A stretch of DNA of 64,000 nucleotides from positions 579,646 to 643,645 of the forward strand of contig NW_022985191.1 in the NCBI RefSeq assembly GCF_010093535.1, written 5' to 3'. The notes under the pieces are model-generated. The model saw only the letters and a program-made list of their open reading frames with translations. It had not been told where the DNA came from and did no database searches. Both the position numbers and the translations under genes were made by a program. Positions 34,329-45,516 of the stretch are shown piece by piece (positions within the stretch are counted from its first letter, which is position 1; every line of letters starts with the position of its first letter). This DNA is from Lindgomyces ingoldianus. Its lineage: Eukaryota > Ascomycota > Dothideomycetes > Pleosporales > Lindgomycetaceae.

Positions 34329-37300
34329 ATAGCAGTACTTATATAATTTACTAGAAAAGTAATTAACTATACTATTATAATAAAATTTTACTAGCAACTA
34401 ACAACTCTATGTAATAATAAAAAGAATAAGGAATAATTTTTATTATATAAATAACTTATAAAAGACATAGAGATATTAGAGGTAACACTACAAAATAAGA
34501 CTAGCCTAGAGTACTAGAATAACAAGATTAACATATTAAAGGCTCTAATAAGCTTATAAACTTAATTATACATAAGTTATATAATTACTAATTTACATAT
34601 AATAACTTAAAAGGGCGCTACTTTTCTAAGTGTGTATATAAAGGATTTTAAAGAATAGACACTATAAAACTTTTTAGCATTTAGCTACATGTTTAAAAGA
34701 GAGCTTATATAAGTACTAAAAAATAAAAAAATTACACTATAGCTAGGCACTAAAAGTACCTAAGCCTAGAAGCTGTATAATATAGCATAAAAAAAGGTAA
34801 TTACACTAAAAAGGCTTTATATGTAACCTTTATTACTATATAAGGCTCTACATAGAAGCAGACTAAACATAATGCTGCTATTAACACTAAATGTACTAGC
34901 ATTACTTGCTCTTACACTTTAGCTAGTACTACACTAATTACTGTACAAACAATACATGCCACTCTACCTAACGCCTGCTCCACACCCTTAATTGTACACA
35001 CCACCGCCTGCAGTAGTGTATGCACTACTAATACCACCTGCATAATCTATACTACATTACAACCTGTATAAACTTCTACTTTAAAGAAAAACTGCTAAAG
35101 AAAAACTTTTAGCAAATAAGATTATATAATTTTAAAAAGCATAAAAAAAAAATAATAACTACATAGGTTAACTATATAACATTTTTATAAATAAAATAAA
35201 AATCTTTATTAATTTATATTAATAGCTAGATATCTAGAAAACTTAGTACATAAACATCTTTCTAAATATTCTAAAAAGTTAGGTAAATATATACTATATG
35301 CACAACATAGGCCCTAGACATAACTAGAAGCATTTATACAACACTTTAAGTAGTTACTTTAACACTAATGTAAACTATAGCTAGTACTAGACAGACTAGA
35401 CAATAATAACCTTTATATAATACTAATAAAAGAACTCTAATAAGAGTTTACATAAAGCCTTTAAAATAATAATTAATAAGCTTACACTTGCATAAAAAGC
35501 ACTAAAAATAAAATTTTAAAAGAATGTTTTACTGCACACTGCTATTATATAAGCCTGTTAAGGATAACTAGAACTAGAACATGCTATGTTTACTATTAAG
35601 CCCTTATGTAAAGCCTTATTTAGCAACCTATAAGCATTACTCTAAGTTACTATAGACTAAAGAGTAAACTAATACCTCTAGAAACTGCCTAATGTATACT
35701 ACACAGACTACTAATATAACTCTGCATAATAAGAGTCTGCATAATAAGAAGGAAGCTTTTCTCTGTATAGAAAAGAATAACATAAAAGATCTCTATTTAG
35801 GTTTAGGCTATAATTTAAAGATAACTGCACATAGACAAAAAAGTGCTTTATCTGCTATAAAAAAAATGTTAGTTATTAAACTACTCTTATAATAACTATA
35901 CATAAGCAAAAAACTAGTATGTTGCCTTATATAAAGATTTTTATAATAAGACCTTATTATGTAAAGCTATTACCTTATACATTTAAGACTTTAAAGGTTA
36001 CTCTAAGAAAGAGAATAATTTACATAATGTAAAAAAAATAAAATAAAAAAGTAAGAATGCTAAAAAAGCTGTTAACTACTTTACCTCTACTGCCTATTTA
36101 CACTATGCAACAGAAGAGGACATCTACAGCATTAAACCTAAAGAATATGCTAAGCAGTTTATTCTTAATAACTAATACTATATAGTATACTAAGGCAAAC
36201 TATAGGACATAGGCGCAGCAAAGATCTTTACTATTAGCAAGTCCTAACTTAAGGCGTACATATAAAAGAACTTATATATAAAAATTAATTAGACACTTAG
36301 CTAAACAGATATTAGCTTTAAAGGCTAGACACTAAAAAGATTAATTAGTACTATATAAATCTAGAACTTAATTAGTCTAGTTATATACTACATTCTAGAG
36401 ACTTTAACACTATTTCTGCTATTACTAGTAGATGCTAACTAACTTAGGGCATACTTTAATAATATTTTAAATGTTATTATATATAAAGACAAAACTACAG
36501 TACCTATTATATAAAAATAAAGACACTTTTTTTTAATGTTAGTAAAGAAGAATTTATGTCTTTTTTTACTAAATTAGAACTCTACTGCCTCTACTACTAA
36601 TTTAGACACCCCTGCACAGAAAAACTCTAGAAGATGCTAACTAGCGCTAGCTACAACATTAATGCTGTAGTGCTAGAAGAGATTAAGAAGTTCTGCTACC
36701 TCTGCTAATTATATAACTAGGCCCTATAAAGATTTAAGTTTATAATTAAGAATAACACCTACTTTAACTATAAAGTTATTATTAATGTTATATAAATTAA
36801 TAATAAAAATATCTTATATATTATTAATGTAGACACATTATTTTAGGCTGCTACATTCTTAAAATCTATGTCTACACAAGATACCTAGAATGCACTATGT
36901 AAATGCTAGATTAACACCTATTAAAAACCTCTAAACTATATTATGCATAACTCTAGTATAAACTTTGCTTTAAAGAATTTTTAAGCTTATGCAAAGATTA
37001 TAGAAGCTACATGTAAGCAGATGCCTATAGAAGCATATTAGGCAGTTAGAAAGGTTAAGCGCGTACACACACCTCTTTAATAAGTGTTTAACATCCTAAA
37101 GACTAAGCTAGGTAACTGTATAGATAATAAGGCTATTCTATAGATAGTAGTTAAGGCTCTAAACAACACAGCTAGCCTGCATAGTCTAGTACCTACACTG
37201 CTAGTTTTTAAAGTATACCTAAGAATTAACCTAAACTCTCTGCTATTACTAGACATTATTGCATAAGTAAGCGCTATATAAAAGGTAATAAAAATACTTT

Positions 37301-37696
37301 AAAAGGACTATATAAAAGTAAACATTAACTATATAATTAACACTTATAATAGCCCTATAATATATAAAGTTCTTAACCTCCCCCTTAGCTTAGAGATTAT
37401 AGCATAGAGAGAGAAAAAAGGCTAGACTAGCTTATATAAAATTAAAAGTATTAAAAGAAAAGATGTTATTATTAAAAAAAAAATAGCCTACTAAAGCTTT
37501 AATGTACGCAGGTTAAACTATACTATAAAAAAAAGAAGAAAGATAACTTACTTATAATAAATAACCTAGATAAACTAATCCCTATATAAAGGGATTCTTT
37601 AAAGAAAAGGAAGAGAAAATAGCTTTATAAAAATGTTATAAAGGTAGAACTAAAGCCTACTACAAACTAAGCCTTTTAGGATAGCAATGCTGCACT

Positions 37697-37919
37697 TGTA
37701 ATAAGGTAGGCGCCCCGCCTGCTAAGCTGATACTATACAACTTTCCCCACTGTACTAAAAGGTACGCATAAGAATACTTAAGCTAAGTATTCTCGCATAG
37801 TATAATATATATATAGGCAATGCTAGGGTAAGCACTAGCACTAGCAGTTGTCTCTAGCCTAGCCTAAACCTCTATAAGCAAGAGAAGGCTATGTGGTTGA
37901 CTGTGCTAACCTTGTTACA
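37697..37919. mobile_element. Solo LTR D (223 bp) inserted in copia element C
   Basis: Starts TGTAATAAGGTAGGC and ends CTTGTTACA, with target duplication GCACT at 37692-37696 and 37920-37924. It contains a 10-bp-arm hairpin (AGAATACTTA / TAAGTATTCT, about 37,751-37,773). Unlike its host it keeps many CA and TG words and GC-rich pieces. Strand unknown; no partner LTR is in the window. Confidence 0.85.
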
Positions 37920-39982
37920 GCACTAGTGTAAAAGAAAGATATAAATATAAAGAGAAGTAAAAGGTAAAAGAAACTTATATAAAGTCTAGACTAGGTATTC
38001 TTAACCTAAAAAAAAAAGAATAATTAAGCCTTATCTATTAAGCTTTATATAGACAGTGTAATTACTACACTTAAAGAACTATTTAAAGAATTAGACTATA
38101 TAGAGATAGACACCTTAATTACTAATAGCACTTTTAAAGTTATAGTATATAACTTAATAAAGCATAAAAGTTAGATTTTTAACTTTTACTTTATATAAAA
38201 AGTAAAAGGCAAAACAACCTAACTATATAAGAAATCCTGCCTAGTGTTTGCTAGCTACTTAGATAAAAAAAAAAAGAAATTCTTACCTAGTTACTAACTA
38301 TTTAGAAAATAAGCTAAAGACTACTTTTAGCTATAAAAGTAAGCCTAAAAGCTATATATAAAATGCATTTTAAACTATATAATATTATATAAGTATACAT
38401 CTAATTAATAGATAAGCTTATGCGCACGCTGTACATAAAGCTACTAAAAGAGATACGCTAGAGCTTTCTACTAAATATAATACTCTAGGTTGTATAACCT
38501 TTATATAGAGCTGCTAAATTAGGACTGTATTAGTTTAAAACATACTATAACTACTATAAAAAAAAGCTGCGCATGTATATCTTTTTATATAACCCCTACT
38601 TTTTAATTACTAATAAAGAAGAGCACACTTTTAGTATTACTAGCTTATAAATAGATAACACTTTAAGCATTATAATAAAAGATTTTACATAAAAAAAAAA
38701 ACTATAAAAAGTAAAGTTTTATATAAAAGGTAAAACTATTCTAGTAAAGAAGTAGCTTATTAAGTTTAATAGTAAAAGAATTAAGCTTACGCATAACATA
38801 GTAGTTTTTACTTAAAAAGGATAAGTAAGCTACCTTTATATAATTAACTTAAAAGATAAAGATGCTGCATAATAATATATTAAGTAACATATAAGAGGGG
38901 TATACATTACATCTATGTGTTAACTAAAGGCAGCATTTAACTTATTTATTACTATATAAACTATAGACCTTTTATATAATAACATTAACACACTTAACGC
39001 ATAAATCTAATAGTAAATAGATAATAGTAAGTGTAGTCTTACCTTTTTACTATTACAGCTTAATTATGTAAAGCTGTTTATCTTTATAGATAAATTATTT
39101 ACTAATAATAAAGACTTTAGCTTATAGCTAAGATTTTTAATTATATTAAGTAATAAAAACTATATAAAGTAAAGCAACTGCTTTAAAATACTAGACAACA
39201 TTATACACTAGAATTCTACTAAGTGTAAAAGAGTAACTAAGAGTGTCTTTACTAGTAAACTATATAAAATAGTTAAAGAGTTTAATAATGTAATTACACT
39301 TAGTACAACTCTATAGTAAATTATATAAACGCTTAAACTACTACTAATTCTAGTAGTAATCTGCATAAATTTAAGGTTTTTATATAATTACCTTATTAAG
39401 CTAGGCACTACTAGTAAAAAGTAACTTATAATTAACATTATATTACTCTATAAATTATACAAGAAAAAAGAAATTACTAAAATAAAATAAATTAATAGTA
39501 AAGATAACTTAGTAAATACATGTATAAAGAAAACACTAAACTAAGCTTTTTAATTATTAGTCTTAACTAACTGCCTCTTTGTCTAGATAAAAGCATCTGT
39601 AGACTAGCTAGATCCTGTGCGCAAAGATGCCTTAGACTAACTAGACTAACAACACTTTTATATAAAGCTTATTTCCCTTTATTTATTTTTTTTATATTAT
39701 ACACACTTATTTTTTTTATTATAAGGATCTGTTACTATTAGCACTATATAAAAAAAGAAAAGAGCTAGGGGATTGTACAGTAAAGCTTAGAAAGTAAAAA
39801 ATAAAAAAAATAAAAGCTATTTACATAGCATAACTAGCCTATTCTAACACACAGCATTACTAAGGTAAGTCCTAATAAATAAAGTAGAGTAAAGGTAGAA
39901 CATAATTAGATAGACCTACATAGATAGAAGAAAGGTAACGTGTACAGAAGGTAACTTTTTAGACAAAAAAAAAAGTTGCTAG

Positions 39983-40263
39983 TGTCTGTACACAGTAGCA
40001 GCGTTGTAGCCTAGATATAAGCAATTACGCACAAGCAAGATTACATATCTATGTTACATAATGCTTGTGTGTAAACCTTTGTGCGTAAACATCTAGATAT
40101 CCCCCTTTTTCTTTGTATAGAGGAAAGATAAAGAGTAATAGAACTAGAAACATGTTGCCCTTACCTTACCTACCTTGTACGCTGTGCACACTGTACATCA
40201 CTCTTACTCTTGCTACTTAAGTGCTCATACTATAAGCAGCTAGCTGTCAGAGCCCATTCAACA
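39983..40263 (+). repeat. Element C 3' LTR (281 bp)
   Basis: TGTCTGTACACAGTAGC to GCCCATTCAACA. Its inner (left) half carries many C-to-T and G-to-A changes; its last 80 bp is the better preserved copy. Confidence 0.93.
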
Positions 40264-40819
40264 CTTATCTTATTAAAGTTATAAGTATTCTTATCTAGTA
40301 TTCTGTACCTTTAATGTGTGTCCTTTATAAGCTTAAACTAGGCTTTAAACTTAACTAGATCCTAACAGAGAGCGCGCTAGAAGTGCAGCTTCCTGTCCTA
40401 CTTTATCTTAAGCTCTAGCTAGCTGTTAATAAAGCGCGCCACCTAGCATTTGCCTACACGCGGGGGTGGAGGCTGCTGGCTGTAAGCAGCAAGCAGAGTG
40501 TCTGCTATTTATTACATATTAATAATATGTGGTGGAAAACTGCGCAAGTTAAGGTCTAGGATCTAGCGTACAAGGGACTACTTTTTAACAGGTAATAGCT
40601 TTTGTTTTCTTACGTTAGCTGTAGCTTATAGAAGGGCGCCTGTAAGGCAACTGCAAAGCGTTAATTAAGGCGTGTTATATAGCGCTAAGACGCAATAAAC
40701 AGATAGATTTTTGTAAGTTTAAAGAACAGAGGCAGCTAATGCTAGTCTGCCCTCTTTTCAACCTAATTAGAGCTGTTGTGGTGGTGGTAGAGGCATGTTA
40801 GTTGATAAAGACGCGTTGA

Positions 40820-40872
40820 TTTTGGTGGGGCTGGCGGATGAGTGATTTTGGCGGATGAGTGATAAAACACGT
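40820..40872 (-). repeat. Right terminal inverted repeat (53 bp)
   Basis: Inverted copy of 19107-19159, ending GATAAAACACGT followed by TA. Both sub-repeats here are the full ATCACTCATCCGCCA form, so this copy may be closer to the original. Confidence 0.95.
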
Positions 40873-40874
40873 TA

Positions 40875-41962
40875 AATTACACCATGTTTACGGATGCAAA
40901 GATTCAGCAATGTTGGTGCCCGAACAGGGAAAGATTGAAGTTGAAGGAGTAGATACGGAATTCGGAAGAGATGGGAAAGTGGTTCTCACATATCCGATAT
41001 CGCTTGATCGATGTTGATCCTCTTGAACTATCCAAATTCCATTGATCCACTTAATAACCTCTCTCTTTCTAGCGCGAGAACTTACAGATTGGTTCCACCC
41101 TGACTATGTTCCAAAGCAGGCGATCTGGATGGAAAGCTTCATTCTCCCCACCTCTGCGTTCTACAACCAAGGCGGTGGACCAGGGTCCGATATGTGACAC
41201 TAGGCTGAAGAAATGCTATGCAAGAAGGTGTTTTAAGTGCGGGTGTTGCTACTCATGAGTCCGCTCACGGTCGGGTCCTCTTTTTCCCGTCCATAGTTCT
41301 AGGCCACCGGATATCAGCAACTATGGAGGAGTATTGAAGCCAGTTAGTGAAACGGTGCTCATGACATACATACACAACGTGGTGCGAGCGCCGGGAGGGT
41401 TGGATGACTCGGGAGGAGATGCGGGGAGGTTACACCAGCATTTCTGAAGTGCGTAAGAACCGTTTTTACCTACCGACGACGGAAGAAGGGGTGGTTGGTT
41501 GACGACGGTCGAGTTGCCGCGGCCTTCTTTCCTAAGACGGATGCCCTGGTGGTCGTGGCCTATCCGGGGGCGTCCAATTCACTCCGCTGTGCCACTCTCG
41601 CCAAGCTGCACCGGCATGAAGCTCTGCTCGAGTCAGTATAGCGCAATGCACGATTGGCTCGCACGACTGGGGGATGAATCTTGGCAACAAGCTCTTCCCC
41701 ACGACTCTGAGAGAACTTAACAGCCATGTTTTCTGCCGATGCTCTAGCTGACCATCCTCACGATTCAATTTGCGGTGCACCATCCGTGAGTCGTGCCAGT
41801 TGAGGTTGTGTGTATAAATTAACGATTAACCCAGCGATTCCCTCGTCTTGTGACGGTAGGCAGCATTACTGCTAGCACACGTTCTCCTACTTTTTCTTGT
41901 CATCCTCTTGTTGATCGGCTCGATTCACATCTGAGTGCCTTAATTCACATCGGAGCGCCTTC
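40875..41962. other. Flank of the TIR element with an unassigned coding relic
   Basis: Two stretches look like decayed exons. One runs about 40,915-41,015 (ATG opening, MLVPEQGKIEVEGVDTEFG) and, after intron-like sequence ending TTTCTAG at 41,071, continues to a TGA at about 41,197 (ELTDWFHPDYVPKQAIWMES). Another is about 41,520-41,640 on the plus strand (FFPKTDALVVVAYPGASNSL), ending in TAG. I cannot name a family. The base composition is normal and not RIP-like. Confidence 0.35.
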
Positions 41963-43940
41963 ATGGTCAAGACTCAGTTCGCCATGGATCAAGCGGAAGA
42001 GAAGCGCACCACCAGTCACCATGAAGACATGAAGGAGGAGACCACCCATCAAGCAGCTGAACGCGGGCATGTTGCTACTGATATGTATGGCACACTTTCT
42101 TGATTCCTTGTCGCTCTGATACTTGATCGCATATACAGCATGTCTGCGCCTATCGTGGAAGACTGGCAGGGTGATTTCGATCTGTTAAGTTCTTGCTGGA
42201 ACTTAGCAAGCCGTCGCCAACTGCTATCTCGATACCCTTCTTATGTTCCACGTTAGGTGATAAGATGTAACATGACACAACGCCACTTGTTGCGAATTGG
42301 AGGTTTAGACGACATCCACTTGGCTGTCCTCTTCCACCTAGCAACAGTTCTCAAGAATCAACCTTTCATCATTCAATATCCCGTACAATAATGGGCTGTT
42401 CTAACCAGTTTATGCAGTTATGGCCATCCTCTCGTCCATTTCGACCCCGCCGCCGAGTCCCGCCTCCGTTGGAAGATCGATCTCTGTATCATTCCAACGG
42501 TAGCCTTACTCTATTTGTTCTGCTTCATCGATCGAGCCAACATCGGTATGTGTTCTTCATTCCTAGATGTTTCATTCATTGTTTCTAATGATTCCCAAGG
42601 CAACGCAAAAATAGCTGGGCTTGAAAAGGATCTGAAATTGAAGAACTACGATTACAACGCAGTTCTTTCAGTCTTCTACATCTCGTACATTATATTCGAA
42701 ATCCCTTCTAATATATGCTGCAAATGGATCGGTCCTGGGTGGTTTATCCCCGCAATCTCACTTGGTTTTGGCATTTGTTCTATTGGAACCGCGTTTGCCA
42801 ACAACATTCACACCATCAGTGGTGTGCGCTTCCTGCTCGGCATCTTTGAGGCTGGGATGCTTCCTGGTAGGTTGATTAAACGTTCTCTATCCTTACGGTT
42901 ACTTACGCCTATTAGGCATAGCATATTATTTGAGCCGTTGGTACCGCCGCTCCGAGCTAGCGTTCCGGCTATCCCTATACATTGTGATGGCACCTCTTGC
43001 TGGAGCTTTCGGTGGTCTATTGGCTTCTGCAATTCTCAAACTGGATCACTTTGGTGGTCTCCATCGATGGAGAATGATTTTTGCTATCGAAGGGATTATC
43101 ACATGTGGCCTATCAGTCATATCCTTTTTTACCCTCACGGACAGGCCTGCAACCGCTAAGTGGCTATCTCAGGAAGAAAAAGACCTCGCTATTGCCCGAG
43201 TTAAGTCAGAACGAATCGCCACCACGGAGGTTCTCGATAAACTTGATCTGAAGAAAACGCTCCGTGGAATTCTCAGCCCGGTAACCCTCGTAACTGCTTT
43301 TATCTTCTTACTCAATAACATAACGGTACAAGGCCTGGCCTTCTTTGCCCCGACGATTGTACAGACTATATATCCAAAGGAGACTGTCATCAACCAGCAG
43401 CTTCATACGGTACCTCCGTATGTAGTTGGAGCGTTCTTCACGGTCTTATTTCCCTTCCTCAGTTGGCGATACGACAAGCGGATGATCTTTTTCATCCTAG
43501 GAAGCCCGCTGATAATGATTGGATATATTATGTTCCTTGCAAGTACCGATTCCCAAGTCCGGTATGGCGCTACCTTTATTATCGCCAGTGGAGCTTTCGC
43601 CTTTGGTGCTCTTTGCAACGCGCATGTTTCCGCTAATGTGGTGTCTGATACCGCTCGAGCATCTGCCATCGGAACGAATGTTATGTTTGGGAACATTGGA
43701 GGTCTTATCTCAACATGGAGTTTCCTCCCTTTCGATAAACCAAACTACCATATCGGAAACGGGCTCAACCTCGCTACATCCTCGACGATCCTTATTTTAT
43801 CGATTTGCTTGCTCTTATGGATGAATTGGAGCAACAAGAGCAGGGAGCAGACGGCTGTCGATGAAGAGCTGGCTGGTCTCACCCAGCAACAGATTCAGGA
43901 TCTGGACTGGCGTCATCCTAGTTTCAGGTGGCGACCATAA
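41963..43940 (+). CDS. MFS transporter, anion:cation symporter (Dal5/Tna1-like) family
   Basis: Four exons: 41963-42084, 42418-42545, 42600-42866 and 42916-43940. The product is 513 aa. Splicing gives YGHPLVHFDPAAE, then the family-typical KIDLCIIPTVALLYLFCFID followed by RANIGNAKIAGLEKDL, and IFEIPSNICCKWIGPGWFIP. The C-terminal half has the second helix bundle (LVTAFIFLLNNITVQGLAFF, NAHVSANVVSDTARASAIGT). Fungal members import allantoate, nicotinate, vitamins and similar organic anions at the plasma membrane; the substrate here is unknown. The first intron is 333 nt, much longer than the others (54 and 49 nt); its start region contains an alternative acceptor (about 42,139), so an extra exon is possible. 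An in-frame ATG at 41984 is a second possible start. Confidence 0.85.
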
Positions 43941-44326
43941 TCGAATTTGGCTCATTGTTCTCCGCCTCTTAATGCGTGTTTTTATTAGTATGTAATTAGT
44001 CGTTTAAAGGTGAATCTAAGCCAGTCCGTTGAAAAATGAAAGTTCACGATATGCACATCACGTGACTTACATTGATAAATGCGCTAGTACAGATTAGACT
44101 GACCTCGGTACCCCGCGGCTCAGGTTCGGCGACCGTCATCCTCCAAGCTATCTAACAACCAGAATAGTTACTATGGCCGTTTTAACCCTCCGTTCGCCCT
44201 ACACTACTCTATTATCTTCTAAACCCTCGGCTTTGGTCCATCCTATTTATCCTTAATTCTTAATTCTTTGCATGTTCAAGCGCAACTTCCTCGCCCTGAG
44301 GTATATTTCCACTCTTCATATTTGCT
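43941..44326. other. Intergenic, no gene recognised
   Basis: This is the spacer between the MFS transporter and the oxidoreductase, both on the plus strand. It contains a pyrimidine-rich, TATA-poor leader before the ATG at 44327. Confidence 0.5.
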
Positions 44327-45516
44327 ATGCCTTCTGCAATTGCAATTAAGCAAGTGCCTGGGAAGCCGGGCCAAGTCTACTATCCTCTAGAGAAGATTTC
44401 CATTCCCACCCCTAAACCCTCAGATAATCAGGTTTGTCCATTAGGTTCTCCCAGCCACATGTACCGTTGCCATAACTATTTTTAGGCCGTCATATCGATT
44501 ACAGCTGCTGCGCTAAACCACCGAGACCTCTTTATCCGACAGCACCTCTACCCCGGCACCTCCTTCGGCATACCCCTCCTTGCCGATGGCGTCGGCGTTG
44601 TGACATCTACGGGATCATCACCAGAAGCGAAGAAATGGCTGGGCAAGCGCGTCATTCTGAACCCAGGGACCGGTTGGAAGGATGCCCCTGAGGGCCCTGA
44701 GCATCCCAAGGGGTACCAGATCATGGGGGGGACTAAGATGAATCCCTTAGGAACATTGGCAGATGTGGTTTGCATTGATGTGGGGGAGTTGGAGGAAGCC
44801 CCTTCACACCTTAGCGATGAGGAGTCAGCAGCTTTCCCCTTAACCGGACTAACTGCCTGGCGAGCGTTATTTACAAAAAGCGGCAACGCGAAACCGGGTC
44901 ACAATATCTTAATCACAGGAATTGGAGGAGGTGTGGCATTGATGGCATTGATGTTTGCAGTCGCTCAGGGTTGCAGCGTGTTTGTTACAAGTGGGAATGA
45001 GGAAAAGATTCAGAAAGCGAAGCAGTTGGGCGCAGCTGGTGGTGTGAACTATAAGGAAGCGGGTTGGGAAAAGAAGCTCCAAGGGCTACTACCACCGGAC
45101 AGGAAATGGGTAGATGCGATTGTAGATGGTGCGGGAGGCGATGTAGTGCAGAAGGGATCCAGGCTATTGAAGGCCAGTGTTGGCCCTTCCTGTCTTACAA
45201 GCGGCTGCTGACAGCTATTTAGGCGGGCGGGATCATCTCAGTCTATGGGATGACTATCAGTCCATCAATGCCCTTCTTAATGGGAGCAGTACTGAAAAAC
45301 ATTGAGGTTCGAGGCTCCACTATGGGCTCTAGGAAAGAGTTCTCCGACATGGTCGATTTTGTGCAAAAGAAGAAACTAAAACCAATCGTCTCGAGGGTAG
45401 TCTATGGCTTGGATATTGAGGCAATCGATGGTTTGTTTGACGATATGAAGAAAGCGAGCCAATTTGGAAAGCTTGTTGTTGTACTCGATAAGGGCCCCGA
45501 ATCTAGCAAGTTGTAG
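44327..45516 (+). CDS. MDR-family zinc-independent oxidoreductase (quinone-reductase-like)
   Basis: Exons are 44327-44431, 44486 to 45172 or 45178, and 45223-45516. The product is 361-363 aa. The GroES-like N-terminal domain has AAALNHRDLFIRQHL, and the NAD(P)-binding Rossmann motif is GIGGGVALMALMFA. The sequence NILITGIGGGVAL and the C-terminal GLFDDMKKASQFGKLVVVL tail match the fungal YNL134C-like group of medium-chain dehydrogenases. The expected zinc-site cysteines of classical alcohol dehydrogenases are absent. The second intron is awkward: the best protein continuity (LLK-AGGIISVYG) needs a GC donor at 45173, whereas the GT donor at 45179 adds two residues. Substrate unknown. Confidence 0.82.

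Larger units (their letters stand above)
33656..40263 (+). mobile_element. Ty1/copia LTR retrotransposon C
   Basis: 281-bp LTRs lie at 33656-33936 and 39983-40263, with target duplication CTTAT at 33651-33655 and 40264-40268. Plus-strand remnants follow copia order: Gag zinc knuckle (KKCFICYKK, near 35,840), protease (near 36,205-36,240, IGAA core), integrase (about 36,830-37,560, with VPTLLVFKVYL near the end), reverse transcriptase (about 38,390-38,700, with PLYRAAKLGLYQF and LQIDNTL for LQxDDTL) and RNase H (about 39,350-39,520). Stops are mostly TAG or TAA in place of Gln. A 223-bp solo LTR is inserted after the integrase. Confidence 0.92.
19440..40300. repeat. RIP-mutated, AT-rich block
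   Basis: Within the element CA and TG are strongly depleted and TA is greatly enriched, while many CpG words (GCGC, ACGCG) survive. This is the context of RIP (CpA to TpA on either strand). Former coding regions are full of TAG and TAA where the family has Gln codons. The change begins about 300 bp inside the left TIR, where CA-rich sequence (around 19,310-19,390) gives way to TA-rich sequence, and ends gradually after about 40,300. No intact protein-coding gene is present inside. Confidence 0.9.
19105..40874. mobile_element. Composite nested element: TIR DNA transposon hosting LTR retrotransposons
   Basis: Imperfect 53-bp inverted repeats at 19107-19159 and 40820-40872 are each flanked by TA (19105-19106 and 40873-40874). 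Removing the two first-level LTR insertions leaves about 1.84 kb (19107-19874, 33186-33655 and 40264-40872, minus one copy of each target duplication). That is a normal size for a Tc1/mariner-superfamily element of the Fot/pogo/Tan kind, whose ends often begin ACGT next to TA. I could not recognise a transposase in the residue: the 33,187-33,655 piece has a partly open frame (YRERLVARDIAIPASLVQLA) that I cannot assign. The superfamily call rests on ends and target site only. Confidence 0.65.

Noticed and set aside
35692..35892. 66-codon open frame as an independent small protein
   Set aside because: It overlaps the Gag zinc-knuckle region of the copia element, in another frame; no separate evidence for a gene.
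19107..40872. Starship-type giant cargo element
   Set aside because: No tyrosine-recombinase (DUF3435) gene or cargo genes were seen; the size is fully explained by nested LTR elements in a small TIR transposon.
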